Source of the DNA: Nocardioides stalactiti
GTDB taxonomy: Bacteria; Actinomycetota; Actinomycetes; Propionibacteriales; Nocardioidaceae
Direction of reading: 5' to 3'
Length of the DNA: 64,000 nucleotides
NCBI RefSeq assembly: GCF_014180715.1
Contig: NZ_JACEFC010000006.1
Location: forward strand, 1 to 64,000
The position numbers were made by a program, and so were the translations under genes. Below are positions 33,103 to 41,541 of the stretch, in pieces (positions within the stretch are counted from its first letter, which is position 1; each line of letters begins with the position of its first letter). Below the pieces are notes generated by a model. It saw only the letters and a program-made list of their open reading frames with translations, made no database searches and was not told the DNA's origin.

Positions 33103-33827
33103 GCGGTGAGCCTATGGGCCAGGAAGCTCGCGACCTCGCCAGGCGTCGTCCCCCGACCGAAGATCCGGTCGACGCCGAGCTCGCCCGCCATCGCCTCGTC
33201 GAAACGCGGGCCGCCCACGACCAGCAGCGGCCGGTGCTCGGCGCGGAACGCCTCGCTGAACGCGGCCGACATCTCCCGGGTGTTGAGCAGGTGGGCGTCG
33301 CGCTGGGTCACGACCTGCGACACCAGAACGGCGTCGGCACGCTCCGCGACGGCGCGGTCGACCAGCTGCGGGACCGACACCTGGGCGCCGAGGTTCACGA
33401 CCTTGATCTCGCGGTAGTACTCCAGGCCCTTCTCCCCCGCGAACCCCTTGATGTTGAGGATCGCGTCGATGCCCACGGTGTGCGCGTCGGTGCCGATGCA
33501 GGCGCCGATCACCACGAGCCGACGACGCAGGCTGCGTTTGATCGAGGCGTTGACCTCCTTCGGCGTGAGCAGCGGGTAGTCACGCTCCACCACCTCGACC
33601 GCATCCAGGTCGACGAGGTGGTGGACCCGGCCGTAGACGACGAAGAAGGTGAAGCCGTCGCCCATCGGCTTGGCGTGCACGACGAGCGCAGGGTCGAGCC
33701 CCATCGAGGCGGCGAGCTGTTGCGCGGCGCCCTCGGCACGCTTCGAGTGCGGGACGGGCAGCGTGAAGCTGAGCTGCACCATGCCGTCGCCGGTGGTGTC
33801 GCCGTACGGACGAACGAGCTGGCTCAC
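33099..33827 (-). CDS. kamE: D-lysine/beta-lysine 5,6-aminomutase beta subunit
   Basis: A 242-residue protein with a B12-binding domain. 'GTDAHTVG' contains the DxHxxG motif (Asp114, His116, Gly119) in which His serves as the cobalt ligand. Lys127 in 'NIKGFAGEKGLEYYRE' is 11 residues after that His, the spacing of the PLP lysine (Lys144) in Acetoanaerobium (Clostridium) sticklandii KamE. With KamD it forms the adenosylcobalamin- and PLP-dependent 5,6-aminomutase acting on beta-lysine. It overlaps kamD by four bases. Confidence 0.9.
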   Translation of the reverse strand: MSQLVRPYGDTTGDGMVQLSFTLPVPHSKRAEGAAQQLAASMGLDPALVVHAKPMGDGFTFFVVYGRVHHLVDLDAVEVVERDYPLLTPKEVNASIKRSLRRRLVVIGACIGTDAHTVGIDAILNIKGFAGEKGLEYYREIKVVNLGAQVSVPQLVDRAVAERADAVLVSQVVTQRDAHLLNTREMSAAFSEAFRAEHRPLLVVGGPRFDEAMAGELGVDRIFGRGTTPGEVASFLAHRLTA

Positions 33828-35383
33828 TTCTCCTCCAGGATCTCGGAGGCCGGGTTGTAGTAGCCGTCAGCCTTGCGCGCGACGCCCTCGAGGCCGCGGC
33901 CACCGTCGGCGGGGCGCCGCATCAGGCCGAAGGTGCCGTCGGCGATGGCGTCGAGCAGCCCCTCGTCGGCGATCCGCTCGAGCAGGTCGATGGTCTCCCC
34001 CAGCACCTGGCGCGCCCGGGTGGCGATGAGGCCCTCCGGCGCCGGGTGGAAGTCCTCGTGCAGGCCACCGGCGGCGTCGAGCACGTAGCGGACGTTCTGA
34101 AGGGCCAGGTCACGGTCGGACAGCCACGGCGTCACGACGGCCTCGGTCATCATCCCGACGAGCAGGATCCCCTGCCCGGTCATCGCCCCGACCAGGTTGA
34201 AGAAACCGTCGAGCAGGTAGCCGCGGAAGACGTCGCCGGTCATGTGGCGGGTGGGCGGCATCCACTTGAGCGGAGCCTTCGGGAACAGCTCGCGGGCGAG
34301 CAGCGCGTGCGCGAGCTCGAGGCGGAAGGAGTCCGGGACGGCAGGATCGATCTCGAACGCGTGCCCCAGCCCGAGCTGCCAGTCCTCGAGCCCGGCTTCC
34401 TTGGCGAAGAACTCGTTGAGCAGCTGGCTCGTCGTCACCGTGTGCGCCGCCTCGACCGCGTCGGCCGTGGTCAGGTAGTTGTCCTCGCCGGTGTTGATGA
34501 TGATGCCCGCGCGGGCGTGGACCTGGCGGCTGAACCGCTGGTCGACGAAGGTGCGGACCGGGTTGATGTCGCGGAAGAGGATCCCGTACATCGAGTCGTT
34601 GAGCATCATGTCGAGCCGTTCGAGCCCGGCGAGCGCCGCGATCTCCGGCATGCAGAGACCGCTCGCGTAGTTGGTGAGTCGCACGTACCGACCCAGCTCC
34701 TTGCTCGACTCGTCGAGCGCGGCGCGCATCAGCCGGAAGTTCTCCTGGGTGGCGTAGGTGCCGGCGAAGCCTTCACGGGTGGCGCCCTCCGGCACGAAGT
34801 CGAGGAGGCTCTGACCGGTGGAGCGGATCACCGCGATGACGTCGGCACCCTCGCGGGCCGCTGCCTGGGCCTGCGGGATGTCCTCGTAGATGTCGCCGGT
34901 CGCGACGATGAGATAGATCCACGGCTGGCGCGGGGCGTCGCCGTGCCGCTTGACCAGGCGGTCGCGCTCGGCACGACGACGGTCGACCTGGCGGATGCCG
35001 GCGCCCACCGAGCGGCGTCCGGCGGTCCGGGCGCGCTGCGCGTCGCGCCCCTCGGGGAGCCGGAACCGGACCGAGCCGGCGGATGCCTTCTGCGCCAGGG
35101 TCGTCAGGTCCTCCGCCTCGCCGCGGACCAGGGCGTCCCACACGGGGAGGGTCACGCCGTGCTCGAGGCCGACGTCTCCGCGGACGGCGTCGAGCAGCCG
35201 GTTGACCCAGGGCGTGCCCTCGGCGTCCGCGCCGCCGAGGCCCGCGAGGCGCAGGGTCGCGCGCTCGACGGACACGGTGGTGTGCTGCTCGGCGAGCTTC
35301 ACGATCGGCCGGCCCGCCTTGCGCGCCAGCGACCGGGCCTTGCGGACGGTGACCGGGTCGAGGTCCAGCTTGGACGCGCTCAT
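33824..35383 (-). CDS. kamD: D-lysine/beta-lysine 5,6-aminomutase alpha subunit
   Basis: A 519-residue KamD homologue beginning 'MSASKLDLDPVTVRKARSLA'. The TIM-barrel body has 'PWIYLIVATGDIYEDIPQAQ', 'GQSLLDFVPEGATREGFAGT' and 'NDSMYGILFRDINPVRTFVDQ', all conserved in KamD. Substrate and PLP are held at the barrel of this subunit and the B12 domain of KamE sits above it. The start overlaps the kdd stop by four bases in an ATGA arrangement. The frame is open upstream, but that part is an antisense-looking shadow of kdd. Confidence 0.9.
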   Translation of the reverse strand: MSASKLDLDPVTVRKARSLARKAGRPIVKLAEQHTTVSVERATLRLAGLGGADAEGTPWVNRLLDAVRGDVGLEHGVTLPVWDALVRGEAEDLTTLAQKASAGSVRFRLPEGRDAQRARTAGRRSVGAGIRQVDRRRAERDRLVKRHGDAPRQPWIYLIVATGDIYEDIPQAQAAAREGADVIAVIRSTGQSLLDFVPEGATREGFAGTYATQENFRLMRAALDESSKELGRYVRLTNYASGLCMPEIAALAGLERLDMMLNDSMYGILFRDINPVRTFVDQRFSRQVHARAGIIINTGEDNYLTTADAVEAAHTVTTSQLLNEFFAKEAGLEDWQLGLGHAFEIDPAVPDSFRLELAHALLARELFPKAPLKWMPPTRHMTGDVFRGYLLDGFFNLVGAMTGQGILLVGMMTEAVVTPWLSDRDLALQNVRYVLDAAGGLHEDFHPAPEGLIATRARQVLGETIDLLERIADEGLLDAIADGTFGLMRRPADGGRGLEGVARKADGYYNPASEILEEK

Positions 35384-36429
35384 GCCAGCCGCCCCTCGAA
35401 GAGACCGCGGACACCGGTGTTCGTCCGGAGGAGCTCCAGGGCGTAGGTCGCGTGGCCCGGGACGTAGCCGTTGCCGACGAGCATCGTGACGTCGGCCGCG
35501 ACCCCCTCGGCACCCAGTGCCGCCGCGGAGAACGACGTGGCCATCGAGAAGAAGATGACGGTGCCGCCCTCGGCGGTCGCGAGGATCGCGCCGCCCTCGC
35601 ACCCGGGGACGTCGACGCAGACGACGGTGACGTCGGCAGCACCCCCGGTCGCCGCGACGGCGTCGCGCAGGGCGATCGGGTCACGCGCGTCGGTGACCAC
35701 CACCGCATCCGCGAGGCCCGCGGCCCGTAGTCGTGCGGCCTCCGTCTCGGTCGGTACGACGCCCACCAGCACGCCAGCACCCTCGGCGCGCGCTGCGGCC
35801 AGCGCGAGGGAGCCCGACTTGCCGCCACCGCCGATGACGGCGACCCGCGGCCGGGCCCCGCGCTCGACGTACTGCTGGACGACGCGGGCGGTCAGCGCCG
35901 GCGCTCCGCAGACGTCCATCACTGCGAGGCTGAGACCGGTCGGCAGGTCGTCGGGCAGGACCGCCGCGATCGAGCGCCCGAACAGGACCGCGTAGCCGTC
36001 GCAGGGCACCTGCTCAGTCCGGCCGTCCCAGCCGTCGAGACCGTCCTCGATGACGAGCGGGGTGAGAGTGAGCGAGACCAGGGTCGCGACCCGCTGGCCG
36101 ACGCGGAGACCCAACGGCGACTCCGGACCGACCTCCTCCACGGTGCCGATGAGCATGCCGCCGGAGCCCGTCACGGGGTTCTGCATCTTGCCGCGCTCGG
36201 CCACGATCGCGAGCACGGCCGCGCGCACCGCCGCGCCGTCGCCGTGCTCCCCCTCGAGCTGGCGGAAGGACGCGGCGTCGAGGTTGAGCCGCTCCACGCG
36301 GATCCGCACCTCGTCCGGCCAGAGCTCACGGCGCGTGTCGAGGCGCCGGGCGGCCTGGGGCAGCACCGTGGCGTCGTCGAGGACGCGGTGGAGTCCGGTC
36401 GGGTCGCTCTGCGTCGTCACCCTGCTCAC
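35380..36429 (-). CDS. kdd: L-erythro-3,5-diaminohexanoate dehydrogenase
   Basis: About 349 residues with an NAD(P)-binding region 'RVAVIGGGGKSGSLALAAARA' and the characteristic N-terminal segment 'AASFRQLEGEHGDG' of Kdd. It oxidises 3,5-diaminohexanoate to 3-keto-5-aminohexanoate. I prefer the GTG at 36429 ('VSRVTTQ') because GGGAGAG lies ten bases before it; the more upstream GTG at 36438 would leave the SD touching the start. It is the first gene of the kdd-kamD-kamE-kal operon. Promoter shared with divergent kamA. Confidence 0.85.
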   Translation of the reverse strand: MSRVTTQSDPTGLHRVLDDATVLPQAARRLDTRRELWPDEVRIRVERLNLDAASFRQLEGEHGDGAAVRAAVLAIVAERGKMQNPVTGSGGMLIGTVEEVGPESPLGLRVGQRVATLVSLTLTPLVIEDGLDGWDGRTEQVPCDGYAVLFGRSIAAVLPDDLPTGLSLAVMDVCGAPALTARVVQQYVERGARPRVAVIGGGGKSGSLALAAARAEGAGVLVGVVPTETEAARLRAAGLADAVVVTDARDPIALRDAVAATGGAADVTVVCVDVPGCEGGAILATAEGGTVIFFSMATSFSAAALGAEGVAADVTMLVGNGYVPGHATYALELLRTNTGVRGLFEGRLA

Positions 36430-36484
36430 CGTCGACACTCTCCCTTCTCACACGTTGAACAGTAAATCGTCCGGCCTGTTGATG

Positions 36485-36512
36485 TTGCAGCCGGATGATC
36501 TTCACGTATTCT
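36485..36512 (+). promoter_or_regulatory. Probable kamA promoter, leaderless
   Basis: TTGCAG (36485-36490) and TATTCT (36507-36512) are spaced by 16 bases. Only seven bases separate the -10 box from the kamA ATG at 36520, so a transcript begun at the usual position would start at or one base before the codon. No ribosome-binding sequence precedes the ATG. This is a typical actinobacterial leaderless arrangement. Confidence 0.55.
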
Positions 36513-36519
36513 GGCACAC

Positions 36520-37986
36520 ATGAGCATCGAGACGTCGATCGCGGCCGGCATCCGCGAGCCCGCTGGTCAGCCCTACCCCTACCATCGGGCCGAGCTCGTC
36601 GAGCCCGACTGGACACGCTTCCCCGGGTGGCGCGACGTCACGGCGGAGGAGTGGGCCTCGGTGCAGTGGCAGCGGGCGCACTGCGTCAAGAACCTCAAGC
36701 AGCTGCGCGAGCTCCTCGGCGACCTCGTCGACGAGCGGTTCTACGCCGACCTCGAGCGCGACCAGACCGAGCGCGCGACCATGTCGATGCTGGTGCCGCC
36801 GCAGATGATGAACACGATGGTGCCGCACGCGCAGCCCTCCGGCCCCGGGTCGCTGACCGACGCGTTCTACGCCGACCCGATCCGTCACTACATGCTGCCC
36901 GTCTTCTCCGACCGGCGCACCGACTGGCCGTCCCACCCGCACGCCACCCGCGACTCGCTCCACGAGCACGACATGTGGGTCGCCGAGGGCCTCACGCACC
37001 GCTACCCCACCAAGGTGCTTGCCGAGCTGCTGCCGACCTGCCCCCAGTACTGCGGTCACTGCACCCGGATGGACCTGGTCGGCAACTCCACCCCGCAGGT
37101 CGAGAAGCTCAAGTTCGTCGCGAAGCCGAACGACCGGCTCGAGTCGATGCTCGACTACCTGCGTCGCACCCCCTCGGTCCGCGACGTCGTCGTCTCGGGA
37201 GGCGACGTCGCCAACATGCCGTGGCCGCGGCTCGAGGCGTTCCTCGACTCGCTGCTGGCCATCGACAACATCCGCGACATCCGGCTCGCCACCAAGGCGC
37301 TGATCGGTCTGCCGCAGCACTGGGCGCAGCCCGACGTCCTCGACGGGGTCGGCCGAGTGGCATCCACGGCCCGCAACCGCGGGGTCTCCCTGGCGATCCA
37401 CACCCACGCCAACCACGCCCAGTCGGTGACGCCGATGGTCGCCCAGGCGTCGGCGGCCCTGCTCGACGTGGGCGTCCGCGACGTCCGCAACCAGGGCGTC
37501 ATCCTCAACGGCGTCAACGCCGACCCGCACGCGCTCCTCGACCTCTGCTTCGCGCTCCTCGACGGCGCGCGGATCATGCCCTACTACTTCTACATGTGCG
37601 ACCTGATCCCCTACTCGGAGCACTGGCGGATCTCCGTCGGGCAGGCGCAGCACCTCCAGCACCAGATCATGGGCTACCTGCCCGGGTTCGCGACGCCGCG
37701 CATCGTGTGCGACGTGCCGTTCGTCGGCAAGCGCTGGGTGCACCAGATCGCCGACTACGACTCCGAGCGCGGCATCAGCCACTGGACGAAGAACTACCTG
37801 ACCTCGATCGAGGCCGGGAACCCCGAGGCACTCCAGCGGACCTACGAGTACTACGACCCGATCCACACGCTCCCGGCCAGCGGCCAGGCGTGGTGGGCGA
37901 GCCACGCCGACCTCGACGAGACCGCCCTCCGCGCGGCCGAGGTCGCCGAGGCATCACGTCGTACCGCGGCGCTCCAGGCCCACTGA
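36520..37986 (+). CDS. kamA: Lysine 2,3-aminomutase (radical SAM)
   Basis: A 488-residue protein with the radical SAM cluster motif CPQYCGHC (Cys174, Cys178, Cys181), a SAM-binding GGD (in 'VVVSGGDVANMPWPRLE') and a PLP lysine candidate in 'CDVPFVGKRWVHQ'. KamA turns L-lysine into beta-lysine using SAM, PLP and a 4Fe-4S cluster. The length is ~70 residues longer than clostridial KamA, mainly at the N- and C-terminus. It is divergent from the kdd-kamDE-kal operon and convergent with an Lrp-type regulator (13-base gap). Confidence 0.9.
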   Translation: MSIETSIAAGIREPAGQPYPYHRAELVEPDWTRFPGWRDVTAEEWASVQWQRAHCVKNLKQLRELLGDLVDERFYADLERDQTERATMSMLVPPQMMNTMVPHAQPSGPGSLTDAFYADPIRHYMLPVFSDRRTDWPSHPHATRDSLHEHDMWVAEGLTHRYPTKVLAELLPTCPQYCGHCTRMDLVGNSTPQVEKLKFVAKPNDRLESMLDYLRRTPSVRDVVVSGGDVANMPWPRLEAFLDSLLAIDNIRDIRLATKALIGLPQHWAQPDVLDGVGRVASTARNRGVSLAIHTHANHAQSVTPMVAQASAALLDVGVRDVRNQGVILNGVNADPHALLDLCFALLDGARIMPYYFYMCDLIPYSEHWRISVGQAQHLQHQIMGYLPGFATPRIVCDVPFVGKRWVHQIADYDSERGISHWTKNYLTSIEAGNPEALQRTYEYYDPIHTLPASGQAWWASHADLDETALRAAEVAEASRRTAALQAH

Positions 37987-37999
37987 TCGGGGCCTCAGG

Positions 38000-38476
38000 T
38001 CAGCCGGTGACCGGCCGGTTCTCGTAGTACGTCGAGAGCACGATGGTGGTCCGCGTCGACACGTTGGCGACGGCGCGGATCCGGGCGAGGAGCTCCTCGA
38101 GCTCGGCCGGCGAGTGCGAGCGCACCTTGATGACGTAGGACTCCTCGCCAGCGACCGACCAGCAGGACTCGATCTCGGGCATGCCCTCGAGGCGGGCCGG
38201 GGAGTCGTCGGGCTGGGACGGGTCGATGGCGCGGATCGCGATGAACGCAGTGAGCGGGAGACCGATCTCGGCGTGGTTGACGGTGGCGCCGTAGCCCAGG
38301 ATCAGACCACGCTGCTCGAGCCGCTTGACGCGTTGGTGGACCGCCGACGTCGAGAGTCCCGTGGCCTTGCCCAGGTCGGTGTAGGACATCCGGCCGTCCT
38401 TGGCGAGCAGTTCGAGGATCTGGCGATCGGTGGCCTCCACAACGGAGGAACTGCTGTTCTGGCTCACGATCGCCAC
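38000..38476 (-). CDS. Lrp/AsnC-family transcriptional regulator
   Basis: The 158-residue regulator has an N-terminal winged HTH ('TDRQILELLAKDGRMSYTDLGKATGLSTSAVHQRVKRLEQRG') and a C-terminal RAM domain with 'EIESCWSVAGEESYVIKVRSHSPAELEELL', whose acidic and Gly residues bind an amino acid at the dimer interface. It directly follows kamA on the opposite strand. It is a good candidate to sense lysine or a product and control the kam/kdd promoter region, but its binding site is not shown. Confidence 0.85.
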   Translation of the reverse strand: MAIVSQNSSSSVVEATDRQILELLAKDGRMSYTDLGKATGLSTSAVHQRVKRLEQRGLILGYGATVNHAEIGLPLTAFIAIRAIDPSQPDDSPARLEGMPEIESCWSVAGEESYVIKVRSHSPAELEELLARIRAVANVSTRTTIVLSTYYENRPVTG

Positions 38477-38517
38477 CCTAGCGAACCCGGGCTTGCCCGG
38501 CCTCTACGATCGGCCTG

Positions 38518-39453
38518 GTGGACACCCCCTCGGCGCCCGGGCGCCTGATGCTTCTCGACACCGCATCGATGTACTTCCGCGCCTTCTTCGGCGCTCCGGA
38601 GGCGCTCGCACCGGACGGGACGAACGTCAACGCGGTGCGGACGATGGTCGGCTACCTCAGCTACCTCGTCGAGCAGTACCGCCCGACCCACCTCGCCTGC
38701 TGCTGGGACGAGGACTGGCGCCCGGAGTGGCGCGTCGACCTGATCCCGACCTACAAGGCGCACCGGGTCGTCACGCCCGTCGCGGGTGCGCCTGATGTCG
38801 AGGAGGTGCCCGACCCGCTCGAGGTCCAGGTGCCGATCATCCGCGAGGTGCTCGATGCGTTCGGGATCGCCGTGGTCGGAGCGCCCGGCTACGAGGCCGA
38901 CGACGTGATCGGGACGCTCGCGACGGGCGCCGGCCGGCCGGTCGAGGTCGTGACCGGCGACCGCGACCTCTTCCAGCTCGTCGACGACGCCGCCGAGGTC
39001 CGGGTCCTCTACATCGGCAAGGGCGTCGGCAAGCACGAGCGCATCGACGAGGCCTGGGTCCTCGACAGGTACGGCGTGACCGCGCGCCAGTACGCCGACT
39101 TCGCCACGCTCCGCGGCGACCCGTCCGACGGCCTGCCCGGGGTGAAGGGCGTCGGCGAGAAGACGGCCGCCACCCTCCTCCAGCGCTTCGGCGACATCGA
39201 CGGCATCGTCGCCGCGGCCGCCGACCCGGCCAGCGATCTCGCGCCCGGACCGCGACTGAAGATCAAGGAGGCCGCCGACTACCTCGCCGTCGCCCCGACG
39301 GTGGTTGCCGTGGCCCGCGAGCTCGACCTCCCCCGCGGCGACGCCCTGGTCCTCCCGTCCACCCCCGCTGACCCCGACGCCCTCGCCGCGCTCACCGAGC
39401 GCTGGGGCCTCGACTCCCCCGTCGAACGACTCACGGCCACGCTCGCGGGATGA
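38518..39453 (+). CDS. 5'-3' exonuclease (Pol I-like nuclease domain)
   Basis: A 311-residue stand-alone homologue of the 5'-nuclease domain of DNA polymerase I. Family motifs include 'LMLLDTASMYFRAFFG', 'YEADDVIGTLATG', 'VTGDRDLFQLVDD' (metal-binding Asp) and 'LRGDPSDGLPGVKGVGEKTAATLLQRFG', the H3TH DNA-binding segment. It removes RNA primers and flaps. The GTG start at 38518 keeps a full-length domain. It overlaps the next small gene by four bases. Confidence 0.85.
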   Translation: MDTPSAPGRLMLLDTASMYFRAFFGAPEALAPDGTNVNAVRTMVGYLSYLVEQYRPTHLACCWDEDWRPEWRVDLIPTYKAHRVVTPVAGAPDVEEVPDPLEVQVPIIREVLDAFGIAVVGAPGYEADDVIGTLATGAGRPVEVVTGDRDLFQLVDDAAEVRVLYIGKGVGKHERIDEAWVLDRYGVTARQYADFATLRGDPSDGLPGVKGVGEKTAATLLQRFGDIDGIVAAAADPASDLAPGPRLKIKEAADYLAVAPTVVAVARELDLPRGDALVLPSTPADPDALAALTERWGLDSPVERLTATLAG

Positions 39454-40082
39454 GCGAGCCGTACGAGGTCCGTTGGTTCGCGCCCGACAGACGGCGCACG
39501 GCGTGGGCCCTGGCGACGTTCCTCTTCGGCTCGGGCCTTGTCGTCGCCTCGGTCGTCGCCGCTGCCACCCGCGACCTCTCGCGCGACGCCGTCGTGGTGC
39601 TCGCGTCCGGCGTCACCATCCTGTGGGTCGCGTGGCGGTTGCGCCAGGACGCGGCGGAGCTGCGCTTCGCCACGGAGGGCGAGGTGGTCCTTCGACTAGA
39701 CGACCGCGGGGTCTGGATCCAGACCAGCGATCACCGCAGCCGTGAGCGCACCGCTGCCGCCGTCGACTGGGACGCCGTCAGCTCGGTCGACGTCGCCGCT
39801 GCGACCGGCCCCAAGGCGCAGGCGGGCCTGGTGGTGATGCGCTTCGTCCTCGACGACGAGACAGCGGTCGAGCACGATCCCTTTCCAGCGAGTGTCATCG
39901 CGGATGCCGCCGCGCTCGGGCTCTCGCCCGCCGCCGCCGCGATGCAGCTCGCCTGTAGTCCGGTGAGCACTGGTCTGATCACCGACGCGCTCACCTGGCT
40001 CGAGGACAACCGTCCAGGTCTGCTCCTCCGGGATCTCCGGGTGAGCGGCGGGGACGACGAAACAGACGGGTCCCGGGGGTAA
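39450..40082 (+). CDS. Hypothetical membrane protein
   Basis: A 210-residue protein with two hydrophobic segments ('ALATFLFGSGLVVASVVAAAT' and 'AVVVLASGVTILWVAWRL', residues 19-62) and a C-terminal soluble domain with an acidic/basic pattern but no motif I recognise. The start overlaps the exonuclease stop (ATGA), so the two are co-transcribed. It may modulate or anchor something at the membrane; unknown. Confidence 0.55.
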   Translation: MSEPYEVRWFAPDRRRTAWALATFLFGSGLVVASVVAAATRDLSRDAVVVLASGVTILWVAWRLRQDAAELRFATEGEVVLRLDDRGVWIQTSDHRSRERTAAAVDWDAVSSVDVAAATGPKAQAGLVVMRFVLDDETAVEHDPFPASVIADAAALGLSPAAAAMQLACSPVSTGLITDALTWLEDNRPGLLLRDLRVSGGDDETDGSRG

Positions 40083-40093
40083 CGACGAATTAA

Positions 40094-40117
40094 TACCATT
40101 TGGTAATAGTTCGAAAC
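40094..40117. promoter_or_regulatory. Palindrome and GlnR-like half-site upstream of urtA
   Basis: TACCATTTGGTA (40094-40105) is an inverted repeat with five-base arms around TT. Directly after it GGTAATAGTTCGAAAC contains a GTAAT and a GAAAC block. Streptomyces GlnR sites combine GTnAC and GAAAC halves, but the spacing here is one base short. Nitrogen control of a urea transporter is expected, so this is a plausible but unproven operator. Confidence 0.3.
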
Positions 40118-40214
40118 GCCTGCTCCGTACGTTCTCGCTCATCGAAGGGCACAGCGCGGTGCCCATACCGCGCAGCGGCAGAGCCGCCTGCAGATGATCG
40201 AGAGGTTGCCCCTC

Positions 40215-41456
40215 GTGCACCATTCACGTTCCCGCCTGGCCGCCGGCGCCGTCCTCGCCCTGACCGTCTCGCTCGGCCTCGCCGCGTGCGGCAACAAGGA
40301 CAGCGAAGGCTCGTCCGCGAAGAGCTGTGTCGACACCTCCGGCGACACCATCAAGCTCGGGTTCCTCAACTCCACCTCGGGCGCCATGGCCATCAGTGAG
40401 CAGACCGTCCGCGACTCGTTGACGCTGGCCGCCGAGGAGATCAACGCCGACGGCGGCATCCTCGGCAAGGAGATCGAGTTCGTCGAGGAGGACGGCGCCA
40501 GTGACCCGGCCATCTTCGCCGAGAAGATCGAGAAGCTGCTCACCGGTGACTGCGTCGCCGCCGTCTTCGGTGGCTGGACCTCGGCCTCGCGCAAGGCGAT
40601 GCTCCCCGTCGTCGAGGCCAACAACGGCCTGCTCTTCTACCCCGTCCAGTACGAGGGCCTAGAGGCGTCGGAGAACATCTACTACACCGGCGCGACCACC
40701 AACCAGCAGATCATCCCGGCGATGGAGTTCCTTGCCGACGAGGGGGTCGAGACGCTCTTCCTCGCCGGTTCGGACTACGTGTTCCCGCGCACCGCCAACA
40801 AGATCATCAAGCAGTACGCCGAGGAGCTCGGCATCGAGATCGTCGGTGAGGAGTACGTCCCGCTCGACGACGACGACTGGACGACCCAGGTGGCCAAGAT
40901 CGTCGAGGCGGAGCCGGACTTCGTCTTCAACACGATCAACGGCTCGTCGAACGTCGGCTTCATCAAGGCCTACTACGAGCAGGGCCTCAGCCCGGAGACC
41001 TCCCCGATCATCTCGGTGTCCATCGCCGAGGAGGAGGCGCCGGCGATGGGCAAGGACGTCACCGGGCAGTACGCCGCCTGGAACTACTTCCAGTCCGTCG
41101 AGAGCCCCGCGAACGCGACGTTCATCGAGGCCTTCCAGGACCGGTTCGGATCCGAGCGCCCGACCTCGGACCCGATGGAGGCGGCCTACACCTCGCTCTA
41201 CCTCTACAAGAACCTGGTCGAGGCCGCTGACTCCTTCGACGTCGACGACATCAACGAGTCGGCCGACGGCGTGACCTTCGAGGCACCGGAGGGCCTGGTC
41301 ACGATCGACGGGGACAACCACCACATCGCGAAGACCGCCCTCATCGGACGGATCAACTCCGACAACCAGTTCGACGTCGTCTGGTCCTCCGACGGTCCGA
41401 TCGAGCCCGACCCCTTCCTCGAGGGATATTCCTGGTGGGACGCCAGCGCGGAGTGA
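40215..41456 (+). CDS. urtA: Urea ABC transporter substrate-binding protein
   Basis: The 413-residue lipoprotein begins at GTG 40215 with GAGAGG seven bases upstream. A lipobox (LGLAAC) is followed by 'TIKLGFLNSTSGAMAISEQTVRDSLTLAAEEINADGG' and 'SDYVFPRTANKIIKQYAEELG', the UrtA pattern in the amide/branched-chain binding-protein family. It binds urea outside the membrane and delivers it to UrtBC. It heads an eleven-gene block that runs urtABCDE, ureABCFGD. The small ~7-residue extension from an upstream ATG (40194) is less likely. Confidence 0.9.
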   Translation: MHHSRSRLAAGAVLALTVSLGLAACGNKDSEGSSAKSCVDTSGDTIKLGFLNSTSGAMAISEQTVRDSLTLAAEEINADGGILGKEIEFVEEDGASDPAIFAEKIEKLLTGDCVAAVFGGWTSASRKAMLPVVEANNGLLFYPVQYEGLEASENIYYTGATTNQQIIPAMEFLADEGVETLFLAGSDYVFPRTANKIIKQYAEELGIEIVGEEYVPLDDDDWTTQVAKIVEAEPDFVFNTINGSSNVGFIKAYYEQGLSPETSPIISVSIAEEEAPAMGKDVTGQYAAWNYFQSVESPANATFIEAFQDRFGSERPTSDPMEAAYTSLYLYKNLVEAADSFDVDDINESADGVTFEAPEGLVTIDGDNHHIAKTALIGRINSDNQFDVVWSSDGPIEPDPFLEGYSWWDASAE

Positions 41457-41541
41457 CCTGATCGTCCGCACTCGCTCGACAACGGGGGCTCGCGCCGACA
41501 GGTGCGAGCCCCCGGCACCAGCGCCCACGAGAGGTCCCGTC

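Noticed and set aside
36430-36438. GTG at 36438 as the kdd start
   Set aside because: The Shine-Dalgarno-like GGGAGA would directly touch this codon. The GTG at 36429 has the normal spacing.
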